The notes under the pieces were generated by a model. It was not told the origin of the DNA. It ran no database searches and saw nothing but the letters and a program-made list of their open reading frames with translations. The translations under genes were made by a program, and so were the position numbers. A DNA stretch of 32,558 nt from CAZOJJ01 sp964580105 (GTDB lineage Bacteria > Bacteroidota > Rhodothermia > Rhodothermales > Rubricoccaceae). Positions 15,788 to 26,852 of this stretch are shown piece after piece (positions within the stretch are counted from its first letter, which is position 1; each line of letters starts with the position of its first letter). Where the stretch lies: assembly GCA_964580105.1 (NCBI GenBank), contig CAZOJJ010000034.1, positions 1-32,558 of the forward strand. Direction: 5' to 3'.

Positions 15788-16210
15788 TTACGCACCGGGT
15801 TCGGAGGGAGGGATGACCACCGCTTCGCCGCCGACGGCCATCTTGCCGCCCACGTAGACGTAGAGCCGGATCTTGACGTGGCGAAAGCGCTCCAGCTTCT
15901 CGGCCACCTTGACCTCGATGGTCACCTCCTCGCCCACCGGAACCGGGCGCAGGAATTTGGCCGACAAAGAGACGGCCACGGAGCCATGCCCGGGGAAATC
16001 GCGCCCCAGGACTTTCGAGGCGAGGCCCAGCAGGTAGACCCCGTGCACGACGGGCCGGCCAAAGTCGGTCGTTGCGGCGTACGCGGCGTCGAGGTGGAGC
16101 GGGTTGTCGTCGCCCGTCACGTCGGCGAAGCCTTGGACGTCCTCGGCCGTAATGGTGCGCGACCAGGAGAAGCCGTCGCCGACCTGAAGCGAATCGTACG
16201 TATGAGCCAT
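15788..16210 (-). CDS. MaoC-like (R)-specific enoyl-CoA hydratase
   Basis: A 140-residue single hot-dog-fold hydratase of the PhaJ/MaoC type. The hydratase motif is complete: VTGDDNPLHLDAAYA with Asp34 and His39, followed by FGRPVVHGVYLLGLASKVLG. The family hydrates trans-2-enoyl-CoA to (R)-3-hydroxyacyl-CoA, feeding polyhydroxyalkanoate or fatty-acid pathways. The substrate chain length cannot be read from sequence, and some family members act in other acyl-CoA pathways. It starts 17 bp after the stop of the DCC-family gene, so the two form an operon. ATG 16210 gives the normal N-terminus. Confidence 0.9.
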   Translation of the reverse strand: MAHTYDSLQVGDGFSWSRTITAEDVQGFADVTGDDNPLHLDAAYAATTDFGRPVVHGVYLLGLASKVLGRDFPGHGSVAVSLSAKFLRPVPVGEEVTIEVKVAEKLERFRHVKIRLYVYVGGKMAVGGEAVVIPPSEPGA

Positions 16211-16227
16211 TGGAACCGGTAGCGAGG

Positions 16228-16689
16228 TCAGGGGGCAGAAGGTAACTCGTAGGGGAGGAAGCGGGCTTGCTCGTCCGGGGTCGGCAGCCGGCAGGTTTCC
16301 TCCCTGCCGAACCAGCGGTACCGGTTACGCGCGATGAACGCGTAGAGCGCGTCGCGAAGCGGTCGGGGGACCACGACGAACCCGTAGAGCAGGCGCCAGG
16401 GTAGAGAGAGGCGCCGGGCGATACGCAGCGCGGCCGTGGAGCGCGTGTGGTAGCCGTCCGCATCGATGAGTACGACCGAGTCGGCGGGGTCCGCCTCGGC
16501 GTGGTGCCGGGCCACCCAGGCCTGCCCCACGTCGGACTGCAGGGGGGCGAAGCAGAACACGCCCTCCGGGTCGCGGTCGATGATGAACCGGACCGAGGCG
16601 TTGCAGAGGTTGCACACGCCGTCGAAAAGCACGAGCGGGAGGCGGTCGGTAGCAGGCAGGACGCCTGCCACTCGAAGTGGGGTTGCCAC
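16228..16689 (-). CDS. DCC-family thiol-disulfide oxidoreductase-like protein (DUF393)
   Basis: A 153-residue protein with the family signature at its N-terminus, LVLFDGVCNLCNASVRFIIDRD, including Asp23 and the C-x2-C pair Cys26/Cys29. FAPLQSDVGQ and the C-terminal RYRWFGREETCRLPTPDEQARFL complete the pattern. The fold is thioredoxin-like; the physiological substrate is unknown. The start is a GTG at 16689; no ATG fits better, since the conserved region begins about 18 residues later. It is the first gene of the two-gene operon with the MaoC hydratase. Its upstream region is shared with the divergent MMPL transporter and carries the second parS-like site. Confidence 0.9.
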   Translation of the reverse strand: MATPLRVAGVLPATDRLPLVLFDGVCNLCNASVRFIIDRDPEGVFCFAPLQSDVGQAWVARHHAEADPADSVVLIDADGYHTRSTAALRIARRLSLPWRLLYGFVVVPRPLRDALYAFIARNRYRWFGREETCRLPTPDEQARFLPYELPSAP

Positions 16690-16764
16690 GAGAAAGAGGG
16701 GAGAAGCCGGTACATACGCAGCCTGCCGCTCCCGATCGTCCGGGATTGGAAGGCGGGGCGCGAG

Positions 16765-16778
16765 GTTTCACGTGAAAC
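16765..16778. promoter_or_regulatory. parS-like ParB-binding site 2
   Basis: GTTTCACGTGAAAC is a perfect 14-bp palindrome identical to the parS core; the outer bases are G and G instead of T and A. It lies in the divergent spacer between the DCC-family and MMPL genes, 1019 bp centre to centre from site 1. A site in this spacer could also be an operator for an unrelated regulator, but the sequence match to parS is close. Confidence 0.8.
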
Positions 16779-16856
16779 GAGCGTCCCGGCAAGCTGCGAG
16801 GCGGAATCTAGCTCGGCAGCGGCAGCGTAGCAGGCCCCTTTCCATCCGTCCGGAGC

Positions 16857-19355
16857 GTGGTGCGCGGCCTTCCCCGACTCCTCAAGCACGCAGTCCACCT
16901 CGTCGGCACGCATCCGCTCTGGGTGGTGCTGGCTGCGAGTTTGCTGAGCGTCTTCGGCGGCTTCCAGGCGCGAACGCTGACGGTCGACACCGACCTCGCG
17001 AATCTGCTGCCTGAGCGGTTCCCCAGCGTCGTTGCCATCAACCGGCTTCGGGAAGCCGTCGGCGCCGAGAGCACGGTGGACGTGGCCATCGCAAGCCCGT
17101 CGTTCGAGGCCAACCGGCGGTTCGCCGAGGCGCTGCTGCCGGCCGCCATGGCCCTTCGCGCCGGCGAGGACGGCGAGCCGTACTTCACCCGCGTCGACTA
17201 CACGCGCGATCTCCGCTTCCTGAAGGAGAACGCCCTCTACTTCGCTACACCCGACGAACTGGATGCTCTGGGCGCGTACCTCGACGCGCAGGGCCGCCGG
17301 ATTCGGCGCATCGCGGAGGGGGATGACATCGAGGCGACGGACGAGTCTCCGGGCGTGGAAGGGCTGTTCGAGGCGCTCGGACTGAGCGAGTACCCGATCA
17401 GCGAGGACTCGACCGTGCTGGCTCTGCGGTTCTACCCCGCCGGCTCCCAGACGAACGTCGGGTACATCGACGCCCTCTACCGCGACCTCGACAGCCTCAT
17501 CGCCCGCCTGGGCCCGCAGCGGTATCACCCCGCGATGGAGGTGACGTCGGCCGGCCGGCTGCTCCGGCAAAGCGTCGAGGTTCACGCCATCACGGACGAC
17601 GTATTGAGCTCGTTCGGGGCAGGGGTGGGGACCGTGCTCCTGCTCGTCGTCCTCTACTTCCTCTACAAGTCGCTCCGGGCCCGGCGCGGGCGGGGCCACG
17701 TGCTCAAACGGGCCCTGGCGGACGTGCTGCGCATGCCCGCGATGGCCGCCGTGCTCGGCGTCCCGCTCCTGATGAGCCTGACGTGGACGGGGGGCGTGGC
17801 CGCCGTCGCCTTCGGCTCGCTCAACCTGATGACCTCGACGCTCGGGCTCGTGCTCTTCGGGCTCGGCATCGACTACGGGATCCACTTCTACGCACGCTAC
17901 ACCGAGGAGCGGGGGGCGGGGCGAGACGTGGAGGCCGCCATCGAGGCGACGTTGACGAGCACCGGGCCGGCCATCGTCGTCTCCGCCCTGACGACGGCCG
18001 CCTCGCTGTTCGTGCTGACGCTCGCCGACTTCCGGGGGTTCAGCGAGTTCGGCTGGATCGGGGGCATCGGGATCCTCTTTGCAATGGTGACCATGCTGCT
18101 CGTCCTGCCCGCTCTGCTCAACCTGGCCGAGCGGTGGAAGGCGCTGGACTTTGGCTCCGCCGCCCTGCCTTCGGAGCCGGCTCCGACCTCGTCAGGACGG
18201 GTGGAGCGGGGGGGGCTCGTGGTTACGGGAGTCAGTGTGGTGCTGTGCATCGCCTCGCTCGTTCTGCTGCCGCAGATCTGGTTCGAGTACGACTTCGGCG
18301 AGCTCGACCCCACGTATCCGGAGTATGAGGCCCGCGCCGCCGAAGTCCGGCCCGTGTACGACACCGAAGGGCGCCTGCGCAATCCGGCGTACCTCCTCCT
18401 GGAGAATCCGTCCGACGTGCGTCCCGTGCTCTCCGCGCTGCGGCAGGCCGAGCGGCGGGACAGCCTCATCCTGACCGTGCTCAGCCTGCAGGAGCGGTTC
18501 CCCACCGACTCCGTGGCCGTGCGCCGGAAGCTGGACCGACTCGCTGCGCTGCGCGAGAAGCTGGACGACCCGTTCCTCCAGCTCGATACCACCGGAGCCG
18601 TGGCGGCGCTCCGCGAGGCCCTGTCCATCACCGAGCCCATCCCCCTCGACAGCGTGCCCGACTTCCTGACTCGCCCGTTCACGACCAAAGAGGGCGAGGT
18701 CGGCAACTTCGTGCTCGTGTACCCCTCGGCCAGCCTCTCCGACGGACGCCTGTCGATGCGGTTCGCCGACCTGGTCGGCCAGGTCGAGGGTGCGGAAGGG
18801 GAGATCCACTACGCCGCTTCGACGTCCATCGTCGCGGCGGACATGCTGCGCCTGATGCTCAACGAGGCTCCCCGGATGGTGGGTGTGACGACGATCCTGA
18901 TCGTCGCATTTCTCCTGCTCTCGTTCCGTTCGGTGCGGTGGACCGTTCTGGCGCTGTTGCCGCTCGGGGTGGGGCTGATGTGGATGCTGCTGGCGATGGA
19001 GGTGGCGAACGTGCCCTTCACGTTCTACAACCTCGTCGTGCTTCCCGCCATCCTCGGCATCGGCAACGACGCGGGCGTCCACCTCGTCCACCGCTATCGC
19101 CACGAAGGCGTCGGCTCCATGCCCGCCGTGCTCCGCTCGACGGGGGAACACCTGGGGATGGGGGCTCTGACGACACTGGTCGGCTTCGCCGGGCTCCTGC
19201 TCTCGTTCCACCCGGGGCTGCGGTCCATCGGCGTGCTCGCCGTCCTCGGCATCACGGCGACGATGCTCGCCTCGCTGGTCTTCCTCCCGGCCCTCATCCG
19301 GGTGCTCGAACGGCTCGGGCTCCTCCACACCGAGGCGGGGGAGGCTGCACCGTGA
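16857..19355 (+). CDS. MMPL/RND-family transporter
   Basis: A membrane protein of about 832 residues with the duplicated RND layout: one N-terminal helix (about 21-38), a large exported loop, a cluster of helices, a second large loop and a second cluster. The MMPL motif appears twice, as LGLVLFGLGIDYGIHFYARYTEE (about 328-350) and, more divergent, as LGIGNDAGVHLVHRYRHE in the second half. Family members export lipids or hydrophobic compounds using the proton gradient; related proteins are linked with hopanoid transport, but nothing here fixes the substrate. The first start in frame is a GTG at 16857; no clear Shine-Dalgarno sequence. The downstream membrane protein gene starts 41 bp later and is likely co-transcribed. 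Confidence 0.88.
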   Translation: MVRGLPRLLKHAVHLVGTHPLWVVLAASLLSVFGGFQARTLTVDTDLANLLPERFPSVVAINRLREAVGAESTVDVAIASPSFEANRRFAEALLPAAMALRAGEDGEPYFTRVDYTRDLRFLKENALYFATPDELDALGAYLDAQGRRIRRIAEGDDIEATDESPGVEGLFEALGLSEYPISEDSTVLALRFYPAGSQTNVGYIDALYRDLDSLIARLGPQRYHPAMEVTSAGRLLRQSVEVHAITDDVLSSFGAGVGTVLLLVVLYFLYKSLRARRGRGHVLKRALADVLRMPAMAAVLGVPLLMSLTWTGGVAAVAFGSLNLMTSTLGLVLFGLGIDYGIHFYARYTEERGAGRDVEAAIEATLTSTGPAIVVSALTTAASLFVLTLADFRGFSEFGWIGGIGILFAMVTMLLVLPALLNLAERWKALDFGSAALPSEPAPTSSGRVERGGLVVTGVSVVLCIASLVLLPQIWFEYDFGELDPTYPEYEARAAEVRPVYDTEGRLRNPAYLLLENPSDVRPVLSALRQAERRDSLILTVLSLQERFPTDSVAVRRKLDRLAALREKLDDPFLQLDTTGAVAALREALSITEPIPLDSVPDFLTRPFTTKEGEVGNFVLVYPSASLSDGRLSMRFADLVGQVEGAEGEIHYAASTSIVAADMLRLMLNEAPRMVGVTTILIVAFLLLSFRSVRWTVLALLPLGVGLMWMLLAMEVANVPFTFYNLVVLPAILGIGNDAGVHLVHRYRHEGVGSMPAVLRSTGEHLGMGALTTLVGFAGLLLSFHPGLRSIGVLAVLGITATMLASLVFLPALIRVLERLGLLHTEAGEAAP

Positions 19356-19396
19356 TTTCGCGCCGTCGTGCGCGGCGATGCCGGTAGCTTCCGTGC

Positions 19397-20413
19397 ATGA
19401 GCGAGCCCCCCGTGGACTTCGTCGGAACCCTCGGCCGCTGGCGTGACCAGACGACCGCTCGTCTCCAGCACGGTAGCCGGGGGCCGGTCGTGCGTGTCGT
19501 GCGCCTGCTCGTGCTGGCCGGCATCGTGGGGCTCGTCTTGTACCAGCTCAGCCGGGTCGGTTGGGGCGCGGTCTGGGCGGCGCTGCCGGGCCATCCGGCG
19601 TTCTACGCGCTGCTCCTCGGGGTCTACGTGGCGCTGCCGGTCACGGAAGTCGCGATCTACCGGCCGCTCTGGCGGCTGCCTGGCCTCGACGTGTTCTTCG
19701 CCTGCGCCCGCAAGCGCGTCCTGAACGAAGAGGTGCTCGGTTACACCGGCGAGGTGTCGTTGTACCTGTGGGCAGCGAGGCGCGGCATCGAACCGGGGGC
19801 GGCGTTCCGGACGGTTCGGGACGTCAACATCATCTCGTCGGCGGTGTCGTTCGGCGTCGCCGGGGCGCTGGTGGGGATCATGGTGGCGGTGGGCGAGCTG
19901 GACCTGCAGGCGTGGATCGGTGAGCAGGCCGTCTACCTCGGCGCCGCGCTCGTCGTCGCGGCCGGGCTGGTCGCGCTAGGTGTACGCTTCCGGCACTACG
20001 TGTTTGCCCTGCCGGTCCGCGAGGCAGCCCGGGTCGGCGCCCTTCACTTCGCCCGTCACGTCGTGACCACGGCCATGCTCGTGGCGATGTGGCACCTGGT
20101 GCAGCCGGAGGTCGGGCTGGGCGTGTGGCTCACGTTCGCGGCCGTGCTCGTGGTGATCGAGCGGCTGCCGTTCCTGCCGAGCAAGGACCTGGTCTTCCTC
20201 AGCGCGAGCGTGGAGCTCTCGAAGGCGCTCACCGTCGCCGCCGCCGCCATGGCCGGGATGCTCCTCGTGCAGAGCGGCGTGTTCAAGTTGCTCCACGTGA
20301 TCGTTTTCCTTGCTTCGGCGCTGATCCTCCGGGAGCGGCCGGAAGCGAGGCCGGGCCACACGAACGCTCCGAGCAAAGATGCCGCGCCGGCCAGGCCCGA
20401 AATCGGGCCGTAG
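19397..20413 (+). CDS. Flippase-like multi-pass membrane protein (lysylphosphatidylglycerol synthase TM / UPF0104 type)
   Basis: A 338-residue protein with about seven hydrophobic segments (for example 33-51, 65-85, 145-168, 178-195, 215-240, 250-262 and 285-315). It resembles the transmembrane domain of lysylphosphatidylglycerol synthase and related UPF0104 proteins, without the aminoacyl-transferase part. ALPGHPAFYALLLGVYVALPV and ERLPFLPSKDLVFLSASVELSK are the best landmarks. Such stand-alone proteins are often called flippase-like; the substrate is unknown. It follows the MMPL gene by 41 bp and faces two glycosyltransferase genes, so a shared envelope lipid or glycolipid pathway is possible but unproven. 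A 6-bp hairpin (20412-20431) overlaps the stop codon; no T-run follows. Confidence 0.65.
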   Translation: MSEPPVDFVGTLGRWRDQTTARLQHGSRGPVVRVVRLLVLAGIVGLVLYQLSRVGWGAVWAALPGHPAFYALLLGVYVALPVTEVAIYRPLWRLPGLDVFFACARKRVLNEEVLGYTGEVSLYLWAARRGIEPGAAFRTVRDVNIISSAVSFGVAGALVGIMVAVGELDLQAWIGEQAVYLGAALVVAAGLVALGVRFRHYVFALPVREAARVGALHFARHVVTTAMLVAMWHLVQPEVGLGVWLTFAAVLVVIERLPFLPSKDLVFLSASVELSKALTVAAAAMAGMLLVQSGVFKLLHVIVFLASALILRERPEARPGHTNAPSKDAAPARPEIGP

Positions 20414-20484
20414 GAGCTCAGGCAGGCTCCTGGGGCGAGCACAGGCAGCAACACTACTCGAGCGGGACTCCCTCCTTGCGCAGG

Positions 20485-21681
20485 CTAGTCCGCCGAGGCA
20501 GAGGCCGCAGCAGTGCGCATCGTCGCCTCATAGTGTTGAAGAATGGCACCAAATGACCTGTCGAGTCCGTAGTGGGATTCGACGTATGCTCGGGCGGCCG
20601 CAGAGAGACGCGCCCGTTCCTGCCACGCACGAAGGACATTCATCGCCATCGCCCGTGCATCGTCGACGGGGCCGAGATAGCCTAGGCCGGGAAGGATACG
20701 CCCCGTGAGGCCGCCCGCCTCGACGCCGACGGTCGGGAGCCCGCATGCCTGCGCTTCGACGACCGAGAACGCTGCGACTTCATGGGGGCCGGCCGTCACG
20801 TAGACGTCGGCGCTGGCGAGGAGGCGAGCGACGGCCGGCTTGCCCTGCTGATAGGGGAGGAGCACGAGGCGGTCATTCCCTGCCGCACGGGCTTCGATCT
20901 CACCGCGCAGGGGCCCGTTGCCGGCCATCACGAGATAGGCGGGTAGCGAGGCCGGAAGGGCTTCGAGGGCGTCGACAAGGGTGTGGACGTGCTTTTCGGT
21001 GTCGAAACGCCCGGCATACACCAGCATAGGTGCCTCGGGCGGAATGCCGAGGGCGGCGCGCAGCGCGGGATCCGACTTGCTGGGGTGGAACGTATCGAGG
21101 TCTATGAACTGCGGGACGAGGTGGGGCTCGTCCACGTCTAGCGAGCGCAACTGGGCCTGATGCTGGTCAGAGAATGTGAGCACGACATCGCTCCGGAGCA
21201 AGATGGAGCGGACGTACCGCTCGGCCACCGCCTGCACCCGATCACTCAGCCAGCCCCCCAGCACTTTCTGCGCGTAGTACTTTGCATAGGACCGGGCGAA
21301 GTCGGTGTGGTAGTGGATGGCCACCACCACCGACTTCCCAGCGGCTCGCCGTTCGTCGCGGTACGCGAAGGCCGCCTGCGGCTCCGGCGGCATGTAGTAC
21401 GTGTTGAGCTCGATAAGGTCCGGCTTCGCCTCACGCAGCACGGCGGCCAGCTTCGAGCGCCGCAGGAAGAAGCGGTAGGGCGCCGCGCCGGGGATGACCG
21501 GGCTCTTGATCCGGTACGTGACCCAGCGCTCGCCCCGCTCCACCTCGTCGGTCTCACCGGGGATGATGAGGACGTGGGTGTCCTCCGTATGCGCGAGGAC
21601 GTACTGGCGCTTCGCGTCGATGTAGGTGCGGATGCCCCCGCTGGTGGGGGTGTACGCGTGCGTGAGGTCGCAGACGATCAC
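20485..21681 (-). CDS. GT4-family glycosyltransferase
   Basis: A 398-residue GT-B fold glycosyltransferase. The N-terminal glycine-rich acceptor loop is HAYTPTSGGIRTYIDAK; the donor-binding half begins LVYAGRFDTEKHVHTLVDAL and has the E-x7-E motif in PHEVAAFSVVEAQACGLPTVG. Retaining GT4 enzymes transfer sugars from nucleotide donors to lipids or glycans; donor and acceptor are not readable here. The start is a GTG at 21681, beginning MIVCDLTHAY. It lies 22 bp downstream of the second GT4 gene on the same strand, so the two probably act in one glycolipid or polysaccharide pathway. Confidence 0.9.
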   Translation of the reverse strand: MIVCDLTHAYTPTSGGIRTYIDAKRQYVLAHTEDTHVLIIPGETDEVERGERWVTYRIKSPVIPGAAPYRFFLRRSKLAAVLREAKPDLIELNTYYMPPEPQAAFAYRDERRAAGKSVVVAIHYHTDFARSYAKYYAQKVLGGWLSDRVQAVAERYVRSILLRSDVVLTFSDQHQAQLRSLDVDEPHLVPQFIDLDTFHPSKSDPALRAALGIPPEAPMLVYAGRFDTEKHVHTLVDALEALPASLPAYLVMAGNGPLRGEIEARAAGNDRLVLLPYQQGKPAVARLLASADVYVTAGPHEVAAFSVVEAQACGLPTVGVEAGGLTGRILPGLGYLGPVDDARAMAMNVLRAWQERARLSAAARAYVESHYGLDRSFGAILQHYEATMRTAAASASAD

Positions 21682-21703
21682 GAAAAAACCAGAAGGCTGC
21701 CCG

Positions 21704-23002
21704 CTACCAGGCCACGGCCGGGCGCGCGGCCGGACGTGCGCCCGGATCGGACAGGACGGGCTCCGGCACGGGGGGGGCGCCGAGCACGTCGGCGTAATCG
21801 GCCCGGAGGCGATTCATGATGGCTGTCCAGTCGTAGGCGAGGGCGGCTCGCCGCGCCGCCGCACCCATCCGGGCACGCTGGCCCCCGCTGCGGACGAGGC
21901 TCGCGGTCGCGTCGAAGAACGCCGCGATCTCGCCCGGCGGGCAGAGGAAGCCCGTCACGCCGTCCTCCACGAGGCTGCGACTGCCGGGGGCGTCGGCGCA
22001 GACGGTGGGGATGCCGGAGGCCATCGCCTCCAGCGTGACGTTACCGAAGGTCTCCGTCTCACTCGGGAAGAGGAACACGTCCGACGACGCGTACGCCACG
22101 GCGAGGTCGTCGCCCGCGAGGTGGCCGGTGAAGTGGGTCCGGGTCAGGCGGGCCTCGAGCTCCTCGCGCACCGGCCCGTCGCCGACGACGAGGCTGTGGT
22201 GGGGGATGCCCGCCCGTTCGAGCCGCTCGACGACCTCGGCGAAGACGTCGAGCCCCTTCTCCCAGACGAGCCGGCCGACGAACGAGACGACGGGCACGCC
22301 GGTCTGGAAGCCGAGCGCCTCGCGCCAGCTCGCCGAGCGGCGGGCCGGGCTGAACCGGTCGCTCTCGATGCCGCGCGTCCAGAGCCGGATCGGGGCCACG
22401 ATGCCGTGCTCCCGCAGCACGTCGCCGACCGACTCGGAGGGGACGAAGACGCGCTCACACTGGTTGTAGAACCAGCGCGCCGCCTTCCAGAGCGCGCCCT
22501 CCAGGAAGCCGAGGCGGTAGAACTTGAGGTACGACGCGAAGTGCGTGTGGTAGGAGGCCACGGCGGGGATGCCATGCGCCTTCGCCCAGCGGAGCGCCTG
22601 GATCCCGAGGTAGTCCGGCGTAGCGATGTGGATGAGATCCGGGGCGAACGCGTCGAGCCGTTCCCGCACGTTCCGGGGAAAGCGCACCGTGAGGCGGTAC
22701 TCCGAGCGGCCGGGGGCAGGGAGGGAAGGGATCGGCACGAAGGTGCCCGCGTGCTCCATCGGCGGGTCGGCGACGGTGGGGCCGAAGACCAGAACCTCGT
22801 CGCCCCGCGCCTCGAGGTGGCGGACGAGCCGGTTCAGCGTCAGCGAAACGCCGTCCGGGATGTGGTTGTAGTTGCCCGTGAAGAGCGCGAGACGCCGGGG
22901 CCGCGCCGGCGCGCCGCCGTAGCCGTCGCCGCGGGCGATGTAGGCGGCGCCGTCCCCCTGCACAGGGACCGGACGGGCGGAGGTCCGCGGAGCGGCAGGC
23001 AT
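21704..23002 (-). CDS. GT4-family glycosyltransferase, MgtA/SqdX-like
   Basis: A 432-residue GT-B enzyme. LFTGNYNHIPDGVSLTLNRLV, PDLIHIATPDYLGIQALRWAK and VASYHTHFASYLKFYRL are characteristic of the GDP-mannose-dependent alpha-mannosyltransferase (MgtA) and sulfoquinovosyltransferase-like group that glycosylates diacylglycerol-type lipids. The E-x7-E motif is in SETETFGNVTLEAMASGIP. ATG 23002 is preferred; the first 35 residues are low-complexity Pro/Ala/Arg. It is the first gene of the two-glycosyltransferase operon, downstream of uvrA on the same strand after 141 bp. Exact substrate is an inference from family resemblance. Confidence 0.88.
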   Translation of the reverse strand: MPAAPRTSARPVPVQGDGAAYIARGDGYGGAPARPRRLALFTGNYNHIPDGVSLTLNRLVRHLEARGDEVLVFGPTVADPPMEHAGTFVPIPSLPAPGRSEYRLTVRFPRNVRERLDAFAPDLIHIATPDYLGIQALRWAKAHGIPAVASYHTHFASYLKFYRLGFLEGALWKAARWFYNQCERVFVPSESVGDVLREHGIVAPIRLWTRGIESDRFSPARRSASWREALGFQTGVPVVSFVGRLVWEKGLDVFAEVVERLERAGIPHHSLVVGDGPVREELEARLTRTHFTGHLAGDDLAVAYASSDVFLFPSETETFGNVTLEAMASGIPTVCADAPGSRSLVEDGVTGFLCPPGEIAAFFDATASLVRSGGQRARMGAAARRAALAYDWTAIMNRLRADYADVLGAPPVPEPVLSDPGARPAARPAVAW

Positions 23003-23143
23003 GGAGGTATCAGCTGGCGGCAGGGGAGAGGGTGCCGCACGGCGGCACAATGGCGCTCAAAACGGCGGGCCGGGCGGCAGGTTCTGGCTTGATGGATTGT
23101 TTATCGGCCCTCCGCAAAGCGGGGCGGCGCTATTCATCCGTTT

Positions 23144-26101
<2,958 letters not shown>

Positions 26102-26294
26102 GGAGTTGGGGCCGGGAGAAACGGAGGGCCAACGCCCCGCGCCGGGAGAAGATGCCGCAGGCCGTATGAAAGCGCTGTGTCAGCGTGAACGGGGAGGGGA
26201 TCCGAACACGGAAGTGCCCGCGATCGCTTCCGTAACGTTTCGAAGAACTGCGAGCGGGGACTAGGAACTTCGACGGCGCTGTATTATCTATAGG

Positions 26295-26744
26295 ATGCTC
26301 AGAACCCACCGTGCTTCACGTACCGCAGCCACCCTTACTCCCTTGCGACGTTCGTTCCTCCTCGTCCTGATGCTCCTCCTCGCCGGTCTGGCGACGAGCG
26401 ACGTGCGTGCCCAGCAGGCGCGGACCGGCGAGCCGGAGACGGCGGCACAGATGGTAATCGGGCCGGAGCAGATGCCCAACGGGTACCTCCTCGAATCGGT
26501 CTACCCCAACCCGTTCAACCCGAGCGCGACGGTGGGCTTCGCGGTCGCCCGCACGCAGCGGGTGGAAGTGGCACTCTACGACGCCCTCGGCCGGAAAGTC
26601 CGGACGCTCTTCGCCGGAACGGTGCAGGCCAACACCCGCTTCGAGACGCGGGTAGACGGAAGCGGCCTGCCGAGCGGGCTCTACCTCATCCGCTTCTCCG
26701 GCGACGGCTTCTCGACGACCCGCCGTGCCACGCTCCTGAAGTAG
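26295..26744 (+). CDS. Exported protein made almost only of a T9SS type A sorting domain
   Basis: A 149-residue protein: basic N-terminus, hydrophobic signal segment (about 20-36), cleavage likely after VRAQ, then a short linker and a complete Por-secretion C-terminal sorting domain. The domain begins YLLESVYPNPFNPSATVGFAV and proceeds through VEVALYDALGRKVRTLF and GLPSGLYLIRFSGDGFSTTRRATLLK. Such domains steer proteins through the type IX secretion system of Bacteroidota and relatives. Unusually, there is almost no cargo between signal and sorting domain. TATTAT at 26282-26287 lies eight bases before the ATG, so transcription could start at or next to the start codon (leaderless). A strong terminator follows. 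The domain is close to the family's usual 70-85 residues. Confidence 0.85.
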   Translation: MLRTHRASRTAATLTPLRRSFLLVLMLLLAGLATSDVRAQQARTGEPETAAQMVIGPEQMPNGYLLESVYPNPFNPSATVGFAVARTQRVEVALYDALGRKVRTLFAGTVQANTRFETRVDGSGLPSGLYLIRFSGDGFSTTRRATLLK

Positions 26745-26770
26745 ACGCCGACCGCCCCAGGGCTCCTGAC

Positions 26771-26807
26771 GCCCCTCGTCCACACCGGGATGAGGGGCGC
26801 GATTTTT
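26771..26807 (+). terminator. Rho-independent terminator
   Basis: GCCCCTCGTCC (26771-26781) pairs with GGATGAGGGGC (26788-26798), an 11-bp stem with one G-T wobble and a 6-base loop, followed by GCGATTTTTT. It ends the T9SS-domain transcript 26 bp after its stop codon. Confidence 0.88.
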
Positions 26808-26852
26808 TATGGCCGCGCATCAATCGCTTCCCATTGGTCGTTCCCCGGGCCT

